A DNA stretch of 34,478 nucleotides from Bacteroides sp. (GTDB taxonomy: Bacteria; Bacteroidota; Bacteroidia; Bacteroidales; Muribaculaceae): assembly GCA_014802345.1 (NCBI GenBank), contig JAAVCM010000016.1:1-34478 (forward strand), written 5' to 3'. Shown one piece after another: positions 17,533 through 25,501 of the stretch. The translations under genes were made by a program, and so were the position numbers. Below the pieces are notes generated by a model that was not told the origin of the DNA, ran no database searches, and saw only the letters and a program-made list of their open reading frames with translations. The number at the start of each line of letters is the position of its first letter. The first letter of the stretch is position 1.

Positions 17533-18099
17533 ATGAAACGGATTGCTATCTTTGCTTCCGGCAATGGTTCGAATGCCGAGAACATCATACGCTATTTTCA
17601 GGCGGACTCCCGCGGGGCCGAAGTCGCCGTCGTCATCACTAACAAGGCTGATGCCCCGGTGATAGGGAGGGCGGAGCGGCTGGGAGTAGAGGCCATCGTC
17701 CTCCCGGGTGCCGACATACGCAATCCCGATATAATGCTTCCGCTGCTTGCCGGACGTAGGATTGACCTTATAGTGCTTGCGGGGTTCCTGCTTATGATTC
17801 CGTCGTTTCTGATAGCCGCTTATCCCGGGGGTATAGTCAACATACATCCGTCCCTGCTTCCGAAATATGGGGGCAAAGGTATGTATGGCCGTCATGTCCA
17901 TGAGGCGGTAGTGGCGGCCGGAGAGAAGGAGACTGGCATAACTGTCCACTATGTGAGCGAAAAGTGCGACGAAGGGGAGCCTATCTTTCAGGCATCTATT
18001 GAGGTGGTGCCGACAGATACCCCCGCCGATGTCGAAGCCAAGATACATCAGTTGGAAAAAGAGCATTTTCCACGGATAATCGAAGGCTTACTTAGCTGA
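17533..18099 (+). CDS. purN: Phosphoribosylglycinamide formyltransferase
   Basis: MKRIAIFASGNGSNAENIIRYF; VLAGFLLMIPSFLIAAYPGGIVNIHPSLLPKYGGKGMYG; GITVHYVSEKCDEGEPIFQ. Confidence 0.96.
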   Translation: MKRIAIFASGNGSNAENIIRYFQADSRGAEVAVVITNKADAPVIGRAERLGVEAIVLPGADIRNPDIMLPLLAGRRIDLIVLAGFLLMIPSFLIAAYPGGIVNIHPSLLPKYGGKGMYGRHVHEAVVAAGEKETGITVHYVSEKCDEGEPIFQASIEVVPTDTPADVEAKIHQLEKEHFPRIIEGLLS

Positions 18100-18139
18100 G
18101 GTATAGGAATGTAATGGACGGATGAGGTTGATTGCGCGT

Positions 18140-19024
18140 TTATTGTTTCTTCTGGAATACCCTTACATAGTCCACTTCCATTTTGGTAGGAAGCGCACTC
18201 TCGTCGACTCCATTCTTGCCGCCCCATGAGCCACCCCACGCAAGGTTGAGAATCATATAGAAAGGAGAGTCGAATGGCCAAGTCATATCGTCTCCTTTAT
18301 GGTCGTTCTTGAATGTAAAGAGTTTTTCGCCGTCGACGTAAGAGATTATTTCGTCCGGGGTCCATTCGAGGGAGTAGATGTGAAATTCATCCTCGGTCCC
18401 GACGGTGTTGCGTTCGCGTGCCTGCTGATTATGGTTCTTGGCATTGTAGAAGCCGGTATGTACGCCCGACTGCGTGTAGTCAGGACGGTAGCCGACCGCC
18501 TCCATGATGTCGATTTCGCCGAAACGTGGCCATCCGTAGCGTGGATGTACGGGTTTCATCCAGAATGCAGGCCATGCGCCGCGTCCCTTCGGGAGCTTCA
18601 TCCTCGCCTCGAATATGCCGTATTGCCAACCGCTGTCGACCATCGCGTAGAGACGCGCCGAATATACGTCATCGCCATGTTTTGAGGCTGTAATGGTCAG
18701 AATACCGTCGGCCACATCCGTTACGCTCACTCCTTCGGGGACTCTTGGGCGCCCGAGTCTGCGCACGCGGCTCCCGACGGTGTCGGCGGCGATGGCAGAG
18801 GGCGAATCGTCGACATAAGTCTGAAGCTCACGGTTGACCCATCCCGGACGCTGTACCTCGTAGGTCCACCAGTCGGGGTTCAGTTCACTTCCGTCAAATT
18901 CGTCGTGCCACACGAGCCGGTAGCCCTTCGGCACCGGGATAAAATGAAAACCGTCATTATCAGCCTTGACAGGCAGTATCGTTGAGCCGATGAGGACAAC
19001 GAGCATCAAAAAAATTTTCTTCAT
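18140..19024 (-). CDS. Secreted GH16 family glycoside hydrolase (beta-glucanase-like)
   Basis: Signal peptide; YRLVWHDEFDGSELNPDWW; WPRFGEIDIMEAVGYRPD (ExDxxE catalytic motif). Confidence 0.93.
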   Translation of the reverse strand: MKKIFLMLVVLIGSTILPVKADNDGFHFIPVPKGYRLVWHDEFDGSELNPDWWTYEVQRPGWVNRELQTYVDDSPSAIAADTVGSRVRRLGRPRVPEGVSVTDVADGILTITASKHGDDVYSARLYAMVDSGWQYGIFEARMKLPKGRGAWPAFWMKPVHPRYGWPRFGEIDIMEAVGYRPDYTQSGVHTGFYNAKNHNQQARERNTVGTEDEFHIYSLEWTPDEIISYVDGEKLFTFKNDHKGDDMTWPFDSPFYMILNLAWGGSWGGKNGVDESALPTKMEVDYVRVFQKKQ

Positions 19025-19144
19025 CTATTCTGAAATTACAATCCTGTTATAAATAATGTCGTGGGGATGAGGAGATGTTGAAACGGGACATATAATATAT
19101 AATGTGGCGGAACGGTTTTTGGTTTGCTCCGGGATAAATAAATA

Positions 19145-19181
19145 GCGCGGGTTCAGGGAAATACTTTCCCTGAACCCGCGC
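19145..19181. terminator. 17-bp perfect hairpin downstream of the CMD-cupin gene
   Basis: GCGCGGGTTCAGGGAAA-TAC-TTTCCCTGAACCCGCGC. Confidence 0.8.
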
Positions 19182-19258
19182 CGTCGGTTATGAAGATTAC
19201 TTATGGCGGACGTGTGGTGGGGGTGTCAGTGTAGACTCTCTGTTGGCGTAGAGAGGGA

Positions 19259-20101
19259 TTAGTCGAGTTTGGAATACTCCTCGTCGCTGACCGGTTCGAG
19301 CCACTCGTTGGATGTCTCCTTACCGTCGGGCGACATGGCGAGGTGGGCAAACCAACTGTCCTTCGTAGCGCCGTGCCAGTGCTTGACGTTGGCAGGGATG
19401 TTGACTACGTCGCCGGGACGGAGCTTGCGAGCGGGTTTGCCCCATTCCTGATACCATCCTTCGCCCCCTACGCAAACGAGGAGCTGACCGCCCCCTTCCG
19501 AAGCATGGTGGATGTGCCAGTTGTTGCGGCAGCCGGGTTCAAAGGTGACGTTGGCGATGGAAATCTGGTCGGAGGACACGGGTGCGAGATAGCTCTGACC
19601 GATGAAGTATTGTGCGTATGCGTCGTTGGGAGAGCCGATTGGAAAAATCATTTCCTGTTCGAACTTCTCGCGTGCGTCGGTTGCGTCAGTAGCGTCCTTC
19701 CACACTTCTGTTGCCTGACGGAATGCGCCCCATGCCTTAGGCCATCCGGCATAGAAGGCTATCTGGGTAAGTATTTCAGCTATCTCAGTGCGGGTCACGC
19801 CGTTTTTCTTCGCTTCCTGAAGATGAAAGGTGAGCGAGGAGTCGATGATGCCGCTGCTGACGAGTGCTGTCACCGTCACGATGCTGCGGTCACGCAGGGG
19901 AAGACGGTCGGTGCGGCTCCATACTTCTCCGAAAAGCACATCATCGTTAAGTTCGGCGAATTTCGGAGCGAAGTCACCGAGCTGTGTGCGGCCGGCGGTC
20001 TGCTTTATTTCCGACGGTTTATCGGTGAGTCGGGTAGGATTCTGAGCGTTTGCCATAATTGTCGTAAAAAGAATCAGCGATAATAATTTAATGCGCTTCA
20101 T
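19259..20101 (-). CDS. Exported carboxymuconolactone decarboxylase-like plus C-terminal cupin fusion protein
   Basis: Signal peptide MKRIKLLSLILFTTIMANAQ; CMD-like RDRSIVTVTALVSSGI...FYAGWPKAWGAFRQA; cupin FEPGCRNNWHIHHASEGGGQLLVCVGGEGWYQ and PGDVVNIPANVKHWHGA. Confidence 0.9.
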   Translation of the reverse strand: MKRIKLLSLILFTTIMANAQNPTRLTDKPSEIKQTAGRTQLGDFAPKFAELNDDVLFGEVWSRTDRLPLRDRSIVTVTALVSSGIIDSSLTFHLQEAKKNGVTRTEIAEILTQIAFYAGWPKAWGAFRQATEVWKDATDATDAREKFEQEMIFPIGSPNDAYAQYFIGQSYLAPVSSDQISIANVTFEPGCRNNWHIHHASEGGGQLLVCVGGEGWYQEWGKPARKLRPGDVVNIPANVKHWHGATKDSWFAHLAMSPDGKETSNEWLEPVSDEEYSKLD

Positions 20102-21168
20102 CGGAGATACTTGTTATAAAAACCGGCTATTTCGTCAAAAGGAATGATGTCGAGTTGGTCGTAGAGGTCGCAGTGGCTTGCTCCCTTGACTGTCAGGAGT
20201 TGCTTGTTGTCACCTTTGAGAAGGCCGAAAGTATCCTTACCGAAATAGTAGGAGTGAGCCTTGTCGCCATGCACTATCAGCACTGCGTTCTCAAGCTCGC
20301 CTGCATATTCGAAGAACTTGAAGTTGACGAAGGGTAGGGCAGAGGTTGCGTTCCAGCCGTCGGTCGAATTGCCTGAGCGCGGATGGAAACCGCGCGGAGT
20401 CTTGTAGTAGGCATGGTAGTCCTTCAAGAACTGAGGAGCGTCGGCTGGCAGGGGGTCAACGACACCTCCGGCACGCGTGTAGGAGCCGTTGCGGTAGTCC
20501 TCGGTGCGCTGTTTCGCCATCGCCGCGCGGTTGGCATTGCGCTTCTCGGCTGAATTGTCGGCATCGAAATAGCCGTTGGCGTTTACGCGGGTCATGTCAT
20601 ACATCGTCGAAGCGACGGTTGCCTTTATGCGCGGGTCGTTGATAGCTGCTTCAATGGCTATTCCACCCCAGCCGCATACGCCGAGGATGCCTATGCGCTC
20701 GGGGTCGACATCAGGTTGCACCGACAGAAAATCTACGGCTGCCGAGAAATCCTCCGTATTGATGTCGGGTGAAGCCACGCGGCGGGGCATACCTCCGCTC
20801 TCACCGGTGAACGAGGGGTCGAAGGCAATCGTGAGGAAACCTCTTTCAGCAAGCTGCTGGGCATAGAGGCCGCTTGACTGCTCCTTCACAGCACCGAAAG
20901 GACCGCTGACCGCGATGGCAGGAAGTTGTCCCTCCGCATCTTTGGGCGTGAACATATCGGCGGCGAGAGTGATACCGTAGCGGTTCACGAATGTGACCTT
21001 GCGATGATTTACCTTGTCGCTTTTCGGAAATACTTTATCCCATTCCTGAGTCAGATTCAACTGCTCGGCGGGAGCAAGGGAAGTGTTGGTGTTCGGATTT
21101 TCCATATTCTGAGAATTAACTGTCAGTGTGGCGCTTGCCAATGCCAGTGAGATTAGTAATTTTTTCAT
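20098..21168 (-). CDS. Exported alpha/beta hydrolase with putative Cys nucleophile
   Basis: Signal peptide MKKLLISLALASATLTVNSQ; ERIGILGVCGWGGIAIEAAINDPRIKA; DPSFTGESGG; 4-bp overlap with the CMD-cupin gene. Confidence 0.9.
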   Translation of the reverse strand: MKKLLISLALASATLTVNSQNMENPNTNTSLAPAEQLNLTQEWDKVFPKSDKVNHRKVTFVNRYGITLAADMFTPKDAEGQLPAIAVSGPFGAVKEQSSGLYAQQLAERGFLTIAFDPSFTGESGGMPRRVASPDINTEDFSAAVDFLSVQPDVDPERIGILGVCGWGGIAIEAAINDPRIKATVASTMYDMTRVNANGYFDADNSAEKRNANRAAMAKQRTEDYRNGSYTRAGGVVDPLPADAPQFLKDYHAYYKTPRGFHPRSGNSTDGWNATSALPFVNFKFFEYAGELENAVLIVHGDKAHSYYFGKDTFGLLKGDNKQLLTVKGASHCDLYDQLDIIPFDEIAGFYNKYLR

Positions 21169-21267
21169 ACTACAAAGTAACAATAATAATCACTCCGGCA
21201 ACTAACCATCATTATGGAATTATTTACCAAAATTGTAGATGATGGTAATAGATTGAGAAATAAGCAG

Positions 21268-21275
21268 TAAATTTG
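21268..21275 (+). promoter_or_regulatory. -7 box TAAATTTG of the AraC-family gene
   Basis: TAAATTTG followed by CTTC then ATG at 21280; no clear -33 TTTG at the standard spacing. Confidence 0.5.
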
Positions 21276-21279
21276 CTTC

Positions 21280-22191
21280 ATGGAAAATAAGAAAGTGACT
21301 CTCGATTCAATCGATGCCTACAATAAACTCTACGGTCTTCCGACGTATCATCCGCTTGTGACAGTGATTGACCTTAAAAACGCCAAGAACATAGTCAACG
21401 ATGTCAGGATAACCTACGGGGTCTATGCTCTGTTCCTTAAAAACGGAGTGCAGTGTTCACTGAAATACGGGCGAAGGCTTTACGACTATCAGGAGGGAAC
21501 GGTGGTAAGTTTCTCTCCCGGTCAGGTGGTCGATGTCAATATGGCGGATCCCGAGAAGGCTCCCGATGTAGTCGGACTGATGTTTCATCCTGACCTCATC
21601 TACGGGACTCCCCTTGCCGATAAGATTTCATCGTTCTCCTTCTTTGACTATTCGCAGATGGAGGCGCTGCATCTGTCGGAGGATGAACGCAAGAAATTCC
21701 TTTTCTGTCTCGAACAGATAAAGGAGGAGACGGAGCATCCGGTCGACCATCATTCCGCTGCCCTGATTTCAGCCAACATTCAGGTGCTTCTCGAATACCT
21801 CCACCGTTTCTATGACCGTCAGTTCATCACACGCCACAAGGTCAATTCAGAAGTAGTCGTGCAGTTCCAGCGTCATCTCAGGGAATACTTCGATGGGGAT
21901 ATCCGTCGGAACGGCATCCCCGGAGTGGCCTATTTCGCTGACCGCGCCAATCTTTCGGCAGGATATTTCGGAGACCTTATAAAAAAGGAGACCGGCACAA
22001 GTCCGAAGGATCTGATTTCTCTCCACCTTATCTCTGTGGCGAAACAGCGGCTCATGTCGACATCCGATGATGTCGGCATGATTGCCTACGACCTCGGGTT
22101 TGAATATCCTGCTCACTTTTCGCGTATGTTCAAACGGATGACGGGTCAAAGCCCGAGCCAGTATCGAGCTTCGTTTGCAATGCCGTCGTGA
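21280..22191 (+). CDS. AraC-family transcriptional regulator
   Basis: C-terminal HTH: GVAYFADRANLSAGYFGDLIKKETGTSPKDLISLHLISVAKQRLMSTSDDVGMIAYDLGFEYPAHFSRMFKRMTGQSPSQYR. Confidence 0.95.
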   Translation: MENKKVTLDSIDAYNKLYGLPTYHPLVTVIDLKNAKNIVNDVRITYGVYALFLKNGVQCSLKYGRRLYDYQEGTVVSFSPGQVVDVNMADPEKAPDVVGLMFHPDLIYGTPLADKISSFSFFDYSQMEALHLSEDERKKFLFCLEQIKEETEHPVDHHSAALISANIQVLLEYLHRFYDRQFITRHKVNSEVVVQFQRHLREYFDGDIRRNGIPGVAYFADRANLSAGYFGDLIKKETGTSPKDLISLHLISVAKQRLMSTSDDVGMIAYDLGFEYPAHFSRMFKRMTGQSPSQYRASFAMPS

Positions 22192-22194
22192 AGG

Positions 22195-22248
22195 GACAAA
22201 TAATCATGCAGGGTCTGCGCTTGCGCAGACCCTGCATGATTATTTGTC
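22195..22248. terminator. Perfect 26-bp inverted repeat (2-nt spacer); probable bidirectional terminator between convergent genes
   Basis: GACAAATAATCATGCAGGGTCTGCGC-TT-GCGCAGACCCTGCATGATTATTTGTC. Confidence 0.85.
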
Positions 22249-22264
22249 GGGATAGTAGACTACG

Positions 22265-22867
22265 TTATTTCTTGTAGAGTACGGGGTTGGTCGAGGGGTC
22301 GTTATACATTTTCATCTGGCGGTAGACCTTCATGTACTTGCGTCCGGCAGCGATGTCGTCGAGGAGCTGGTCAATTGCAGTGGTAAGGTCCTGCTCCTGC
22401 TGAAGAAGGATGTCGAGCTTCGCCTGACATTTTGCTATGTGTTCGGGGGTGGCATCGGTGCGTTCCACCTCGCGCGCCATGTGGTAGATTTTTAGGGCGA
22501 GAATTGAGAGGCGGTCAAGCGCCCATGCAGGACTTTCGGTGTTGATTGTGGCGTCGGGGAGAGGAGTGACGTCGGCATATTTCTCACGGAAATATGTGTC
22601 GATTTCCTCCACCATGTCGGTGCGGTCCTGATTGGACTTGTCGATGCGGCGTTTCAATGCGAGGGCAGCGACGGGATCGATGTTGGGGTCGCGGATGATG
22701 TCTTCGAGGTGCCACTGCACGGCATCAATCCAGTTTTTGGCAAAAAGCGTGGCCTCAATCGAGCCTTCGGGATATGGGTTTGCTACACGAGCATCAACGT
22801 CGTCAGTCGCATGATAGAGTGCGGTCGTATCGGCAAAAATCTTAAATGAGTCGCGTGCGAAATTCAT
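22265..22867 (-). CDS. DUF4254-like protein
   Basis: IEATLFAKNWIDAVQWHLEDIIRDPNIDPVAALALKRRIDKSNQDRTDMVEEID; resembles DUF4254 proteins of Bacteroidetes. Confidence 0.8.
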   Translation of the reverse strand: MNFARDSFKIFADTTALYHATDDVDARVANPYPEGSIEATLFAKNWIDAVQWHLEDIIRDPNIDPVAALALKRRIDKSNQDRTDMVEEIDTYFREKYADVTPLPDATINTESPAWALDRLSILALKIYHMAREVERTDATPEHIAKCQAKLDILLQQEQDLTTAIDQLLDDIAAGRKYMKVYRQMKMYNDPSTNPVLYKK

Positions 22868-23001
22868 GGGATATATCTTTGGTTAAAGTGTGGATGATTA
22901 TTATTGGTTTTTAATAAATGCAAAGATGGCGATTTTTATTGCCAAAACAAAACGGATGCCCGAAAAAAATGCTTAAATTTGTCTCAAAACCATCTATCGT
23001 C

Positions 23002-23781
23002 ATGCAGACTGTCCTATTCCATTCCACTATTTTCGGTCCCATACGCTCGCGTCGTCTGGGAGTGTCGCTGGGCGTTAACCTTACGCCCGACGACGGTAAG
23101 ATTTGCTCGTTTGACTGCCTTTATTGCGAGGCGGGATTCAATGCGCAGGGCCCCGGCACCACCGGCTTCCCTCCGCGTGAGCGGGTGGCGCGCCTTCTGG
23201 AATCGCGTCTGAAAAACATGAGCGAGGCTGGCGAACCGCTTGACGTAATCACCTTTTCGGGCAACGGCGAGCCGACCCTGCATCCTGATTTCGGAGGTGT
23301 GATTGCCGACACGATTGCCATCCGCGACAAGTATTATCCCTCGGCGAAGGTGAGTGTCCTGAGCAACTCGACCCGCCTTGACCGCGACGACGTGGCTGCC
23401 GCTCTCAGGACGGTCGACAACAACATTCTCAAATTGGACTCCGCAATCACGGAGACGATGCACCTGATTGACCGCCCCAACAATCCGGCTTTCACTTCTG
23501 AAAAAGCCATTGCCGATATAGCCCGCTTCGGCGGTCAATGTATCGTACAGACGATGTTCCTGCGCGGAGAATTCGAGGGCCGGAAGATTGACAATACTGT
23601 CGGTACTGAGGTCGATGCGCTGATTGATGCATACAACAGAATCCGTCCCCGGGAGATTATGATTTATTCAATAGACCGCAAGACTCCTGCGGAGTCGCTT
23701 GAAAAAGTGAGCCGCGAGGAGCTTGAAAGGATAGGGGAGCGCATAGCTTCCGCGACAGGTATTCCTGTTCAGGTAGCCTGA
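23002..23781 (+). CDS. Radical SAM protein
   Basis: RRLGVSLGVNLTPDDGKICSFDCLYCEAGF (CxxxCxxC), FSGNGEPTLHPDF; start placed at MQTVLFHSTIFGP, downstream of TAAATTTG at 22974-22981. Confidence 0.92.
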   Translation: MQTVLFHSTIFGPIRSRRLGVSLGVNLTPDDGKICSFDCLYCEAGFNAQGPGTTGFPPRERVARLLESRLKNMSEAGEPLDVITFSGNGEPTLHPDFGGVIADTIAIRDKYYPSAKVSVLSNSTRLDRDDVAAALRTVDNNILKLDSAITETMHLIDRPNNPAFTSEKAIADIARFGGQCIVQTMFLRGEFEGRKIDNTVGTEVDALIDAYNRIRPREIMIYSIDRKTPAESLEKVSREELERIGERIASATGIPVQVA

Positions 23782-23862
23782 ATACGGTCAACAGATTTTT
23801 CGGGTCACACATATATTAATATACAGAAGCAAAAATCCTCAACACCCAAATAAAGAGTCACG

Positions 23863-24777
23863 ATGTCCGACCTTCCAGTCCTCACTCCGCGTCCGCTTCG
23901 CCGAGGCGACCGCATAGCCATCGTTTCACCTGCCGGAATCATCAAGCCGCAGGTGGTCTACAATTGTCTGCCTATCCTTGCCGACCGTGGGTGGATTCCC
24001 TACGTCGGGCTCAACACATTCAACCGTGAGGGAACCTACGCGGGTACTGACGATGAACGCTACGAGGATCTTGAAGCCGCGCTGCTCGACCCGGACACGA
24101 GGGCTATCCTCTGCGCACGCGGTGGCTACGGTGCTGTCCATCTGCTTGAGCGGCTCGACAAGTTGCCGCTACGCGACGACCCGAAATGGGTGGTCGGTTA
24201 CAGCGACATCTCCGCGCTTCACGCGCTGATGACACGGAAGGGGATAAAATCAATCCACGCTCCGATGACAAAGCACATAGCCGAAAATCTCGGACGGGAC
24301 GACGATTCACTTCTCTTGTTCAGCGAACTTGAAGGTGCGACACCCGACATTGAGGTGGAGGGTCACTGGCTGAACCGTCCGGGTCACGCGGAGGGACTGC
24401 TCGTCGGTGGAAATCTCGCGGTGATAAGCGCGCTTGTCTCGACTCCGTTTGATGTCATCCGTCCCGGTCGCATACTTTTCATCGAGGATATAGCCGAGCC
24501 TATATATAAGGTGGAACGTATCCTCTACACTCTGCTTCTTAGCGGTGCGCTCAGTTCGCTGGCCGGACTCATAGTCGGACAATTCACCGACTATGCTCCG
24601 GACAGAAATTCGCAGACGATGGAGGAGATGATTTCACGGATGGTCGCACCTTTCGGTTTTCCTGTTGCCTACGGATTTCCTGTCGGTCATGTCGATCACA
24701 ATGTGCCGATGATTTGCTCATCGACGGTCAGGCTCGATGTCACCCTTAACTCTTCAACTCTCGTGACCGTAGGGTAG
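23863..24777 (+). CDS. LD-carboxypeptidase (peptidase S66 family)
   Basis: RRGDRIAIVSPAG; AILCARGGYGAVHLLERLD; WVVGYSDISALHALMTRKGIKSIHAPM; GRILFIEDIAEPIYKVERILYTLLLSG. Confidence 0.95.
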   Translation: MSDLPVLTPRPLRRGDRIAIVSPAGIIKPQVVYNCLPILADRGWIPYVGLNTFNREGTYAGTDDERYEDLEAALLDPDTRAILCARGGYGAVHLLERLDKLPLRDDPKWVVGYSDISALHALMTRKGIKSIHAPMTKHIAENLGRDDDSLLLFSELEGATPDIEVEGHWLNRPGHAEGLLVGGNLAVISALVSTPFDVIRPGRILFIEDIAEPIYKVERILYTLLLSGALSSLAGLIVGQFTDYAPDRNSQTMEEMISRMVAPFGFPVAYGFPVGHVDHNVPMICSSTVRLDVTLNSSTLVTVG

Positions 24778-25036
24778 GGGAGGGGTATGGCGCATAGGAA
24801 GGATAGATTTAGAAACGTACAATTGTCTTTTAATTTTTAATTAATACGTTTTAGATACCCCCTTAAATAGATAGTTTGCGCTTGAATTTAACCCTTTCAG
24901 ACTTCCAAATTCATGTCCTCCCGTCCGAATCTCTCCGAATATTCAATTCTCAGAGGCTTTAAAATCGGATAAGTATTGATATAATAGAGCGTTAGGTGTG
25001 ATTTTTATATGTCGGACGAGAGGTTGATTTAAAAAT

Positions 25037-25068
25037 TTTGACGTTGATTGAAAAATTGTGTAACTTTG
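25037..25068 (+). promoter_or_regulatory. Predicted ybeY promoter
   Basis: TTTG (25037-25040) - 20 nt - TAACTTTG (25061-25068); ATG at 25073. Confidence 0.7.
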
Positions 25069-25072
25069 TGAC

Positions 25073-25501
25073 ATGAACAAAATAGAGTGGCTCACCGACG
25101 GGGCGACAAAAATGCCCGAAATTGACACCGCGCGTCTTGACAAATGGATTGCAGCGGTGGCGGCCTCACACAACCGCATAGTCGGCCCTCTCACCTATAT
25201 CTTTTGCGATGACCCGAAAATTATCGAGGTCAACCGTCAATTTCTCAATCACGATTATTTTACGGACATCATCACCTTCGATTACAGTCGCGGGCGCATG
25301 ATTTCAGGCGATATGTTTATTTCACTCGACACCGTCGAGTCCAATTCCGTGATGGTGGGCGCCACATACGAGCGTGAACTGCTCCGAGTGATAATCCACG
25401 GCGTGCTGCATCTATGTGGCATCAACGATAAGGGCCCCGGTGAGCGTGAAATTATGGAATCATTTGAAAATAAAGCACTTACAATTTTAGATGAGATTTG
25501 A
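25073..25501 (+). CDS. ybeY: Endoribonuclease YbeY
   Basis: LNHDYFTDIITFDYS; RELLRVIIHGVLHLCGINDKGPGEREIME (HGxLHLxGxDH-like metal site). Confidence 0.94.
   Translation: MNKIEWLTDGATKMPEIDTARLDKWIAAVAASHNRIVGPLTYIFCDDPKIIEVNRQFLNHDYFTDIITFDYSRGRMISGDMFISLDTVESNSVMVGATYERELLRVIIHGVLHLCGINDKGPGEREIMESFENKALTILDEI

Noticed and set aside
17545-17552. TATCTTTG matching the -7 box inside purN
   Set aside because: Lies within the purN coding start (AIFASGNG) without a supporting -33 element or downstream start.
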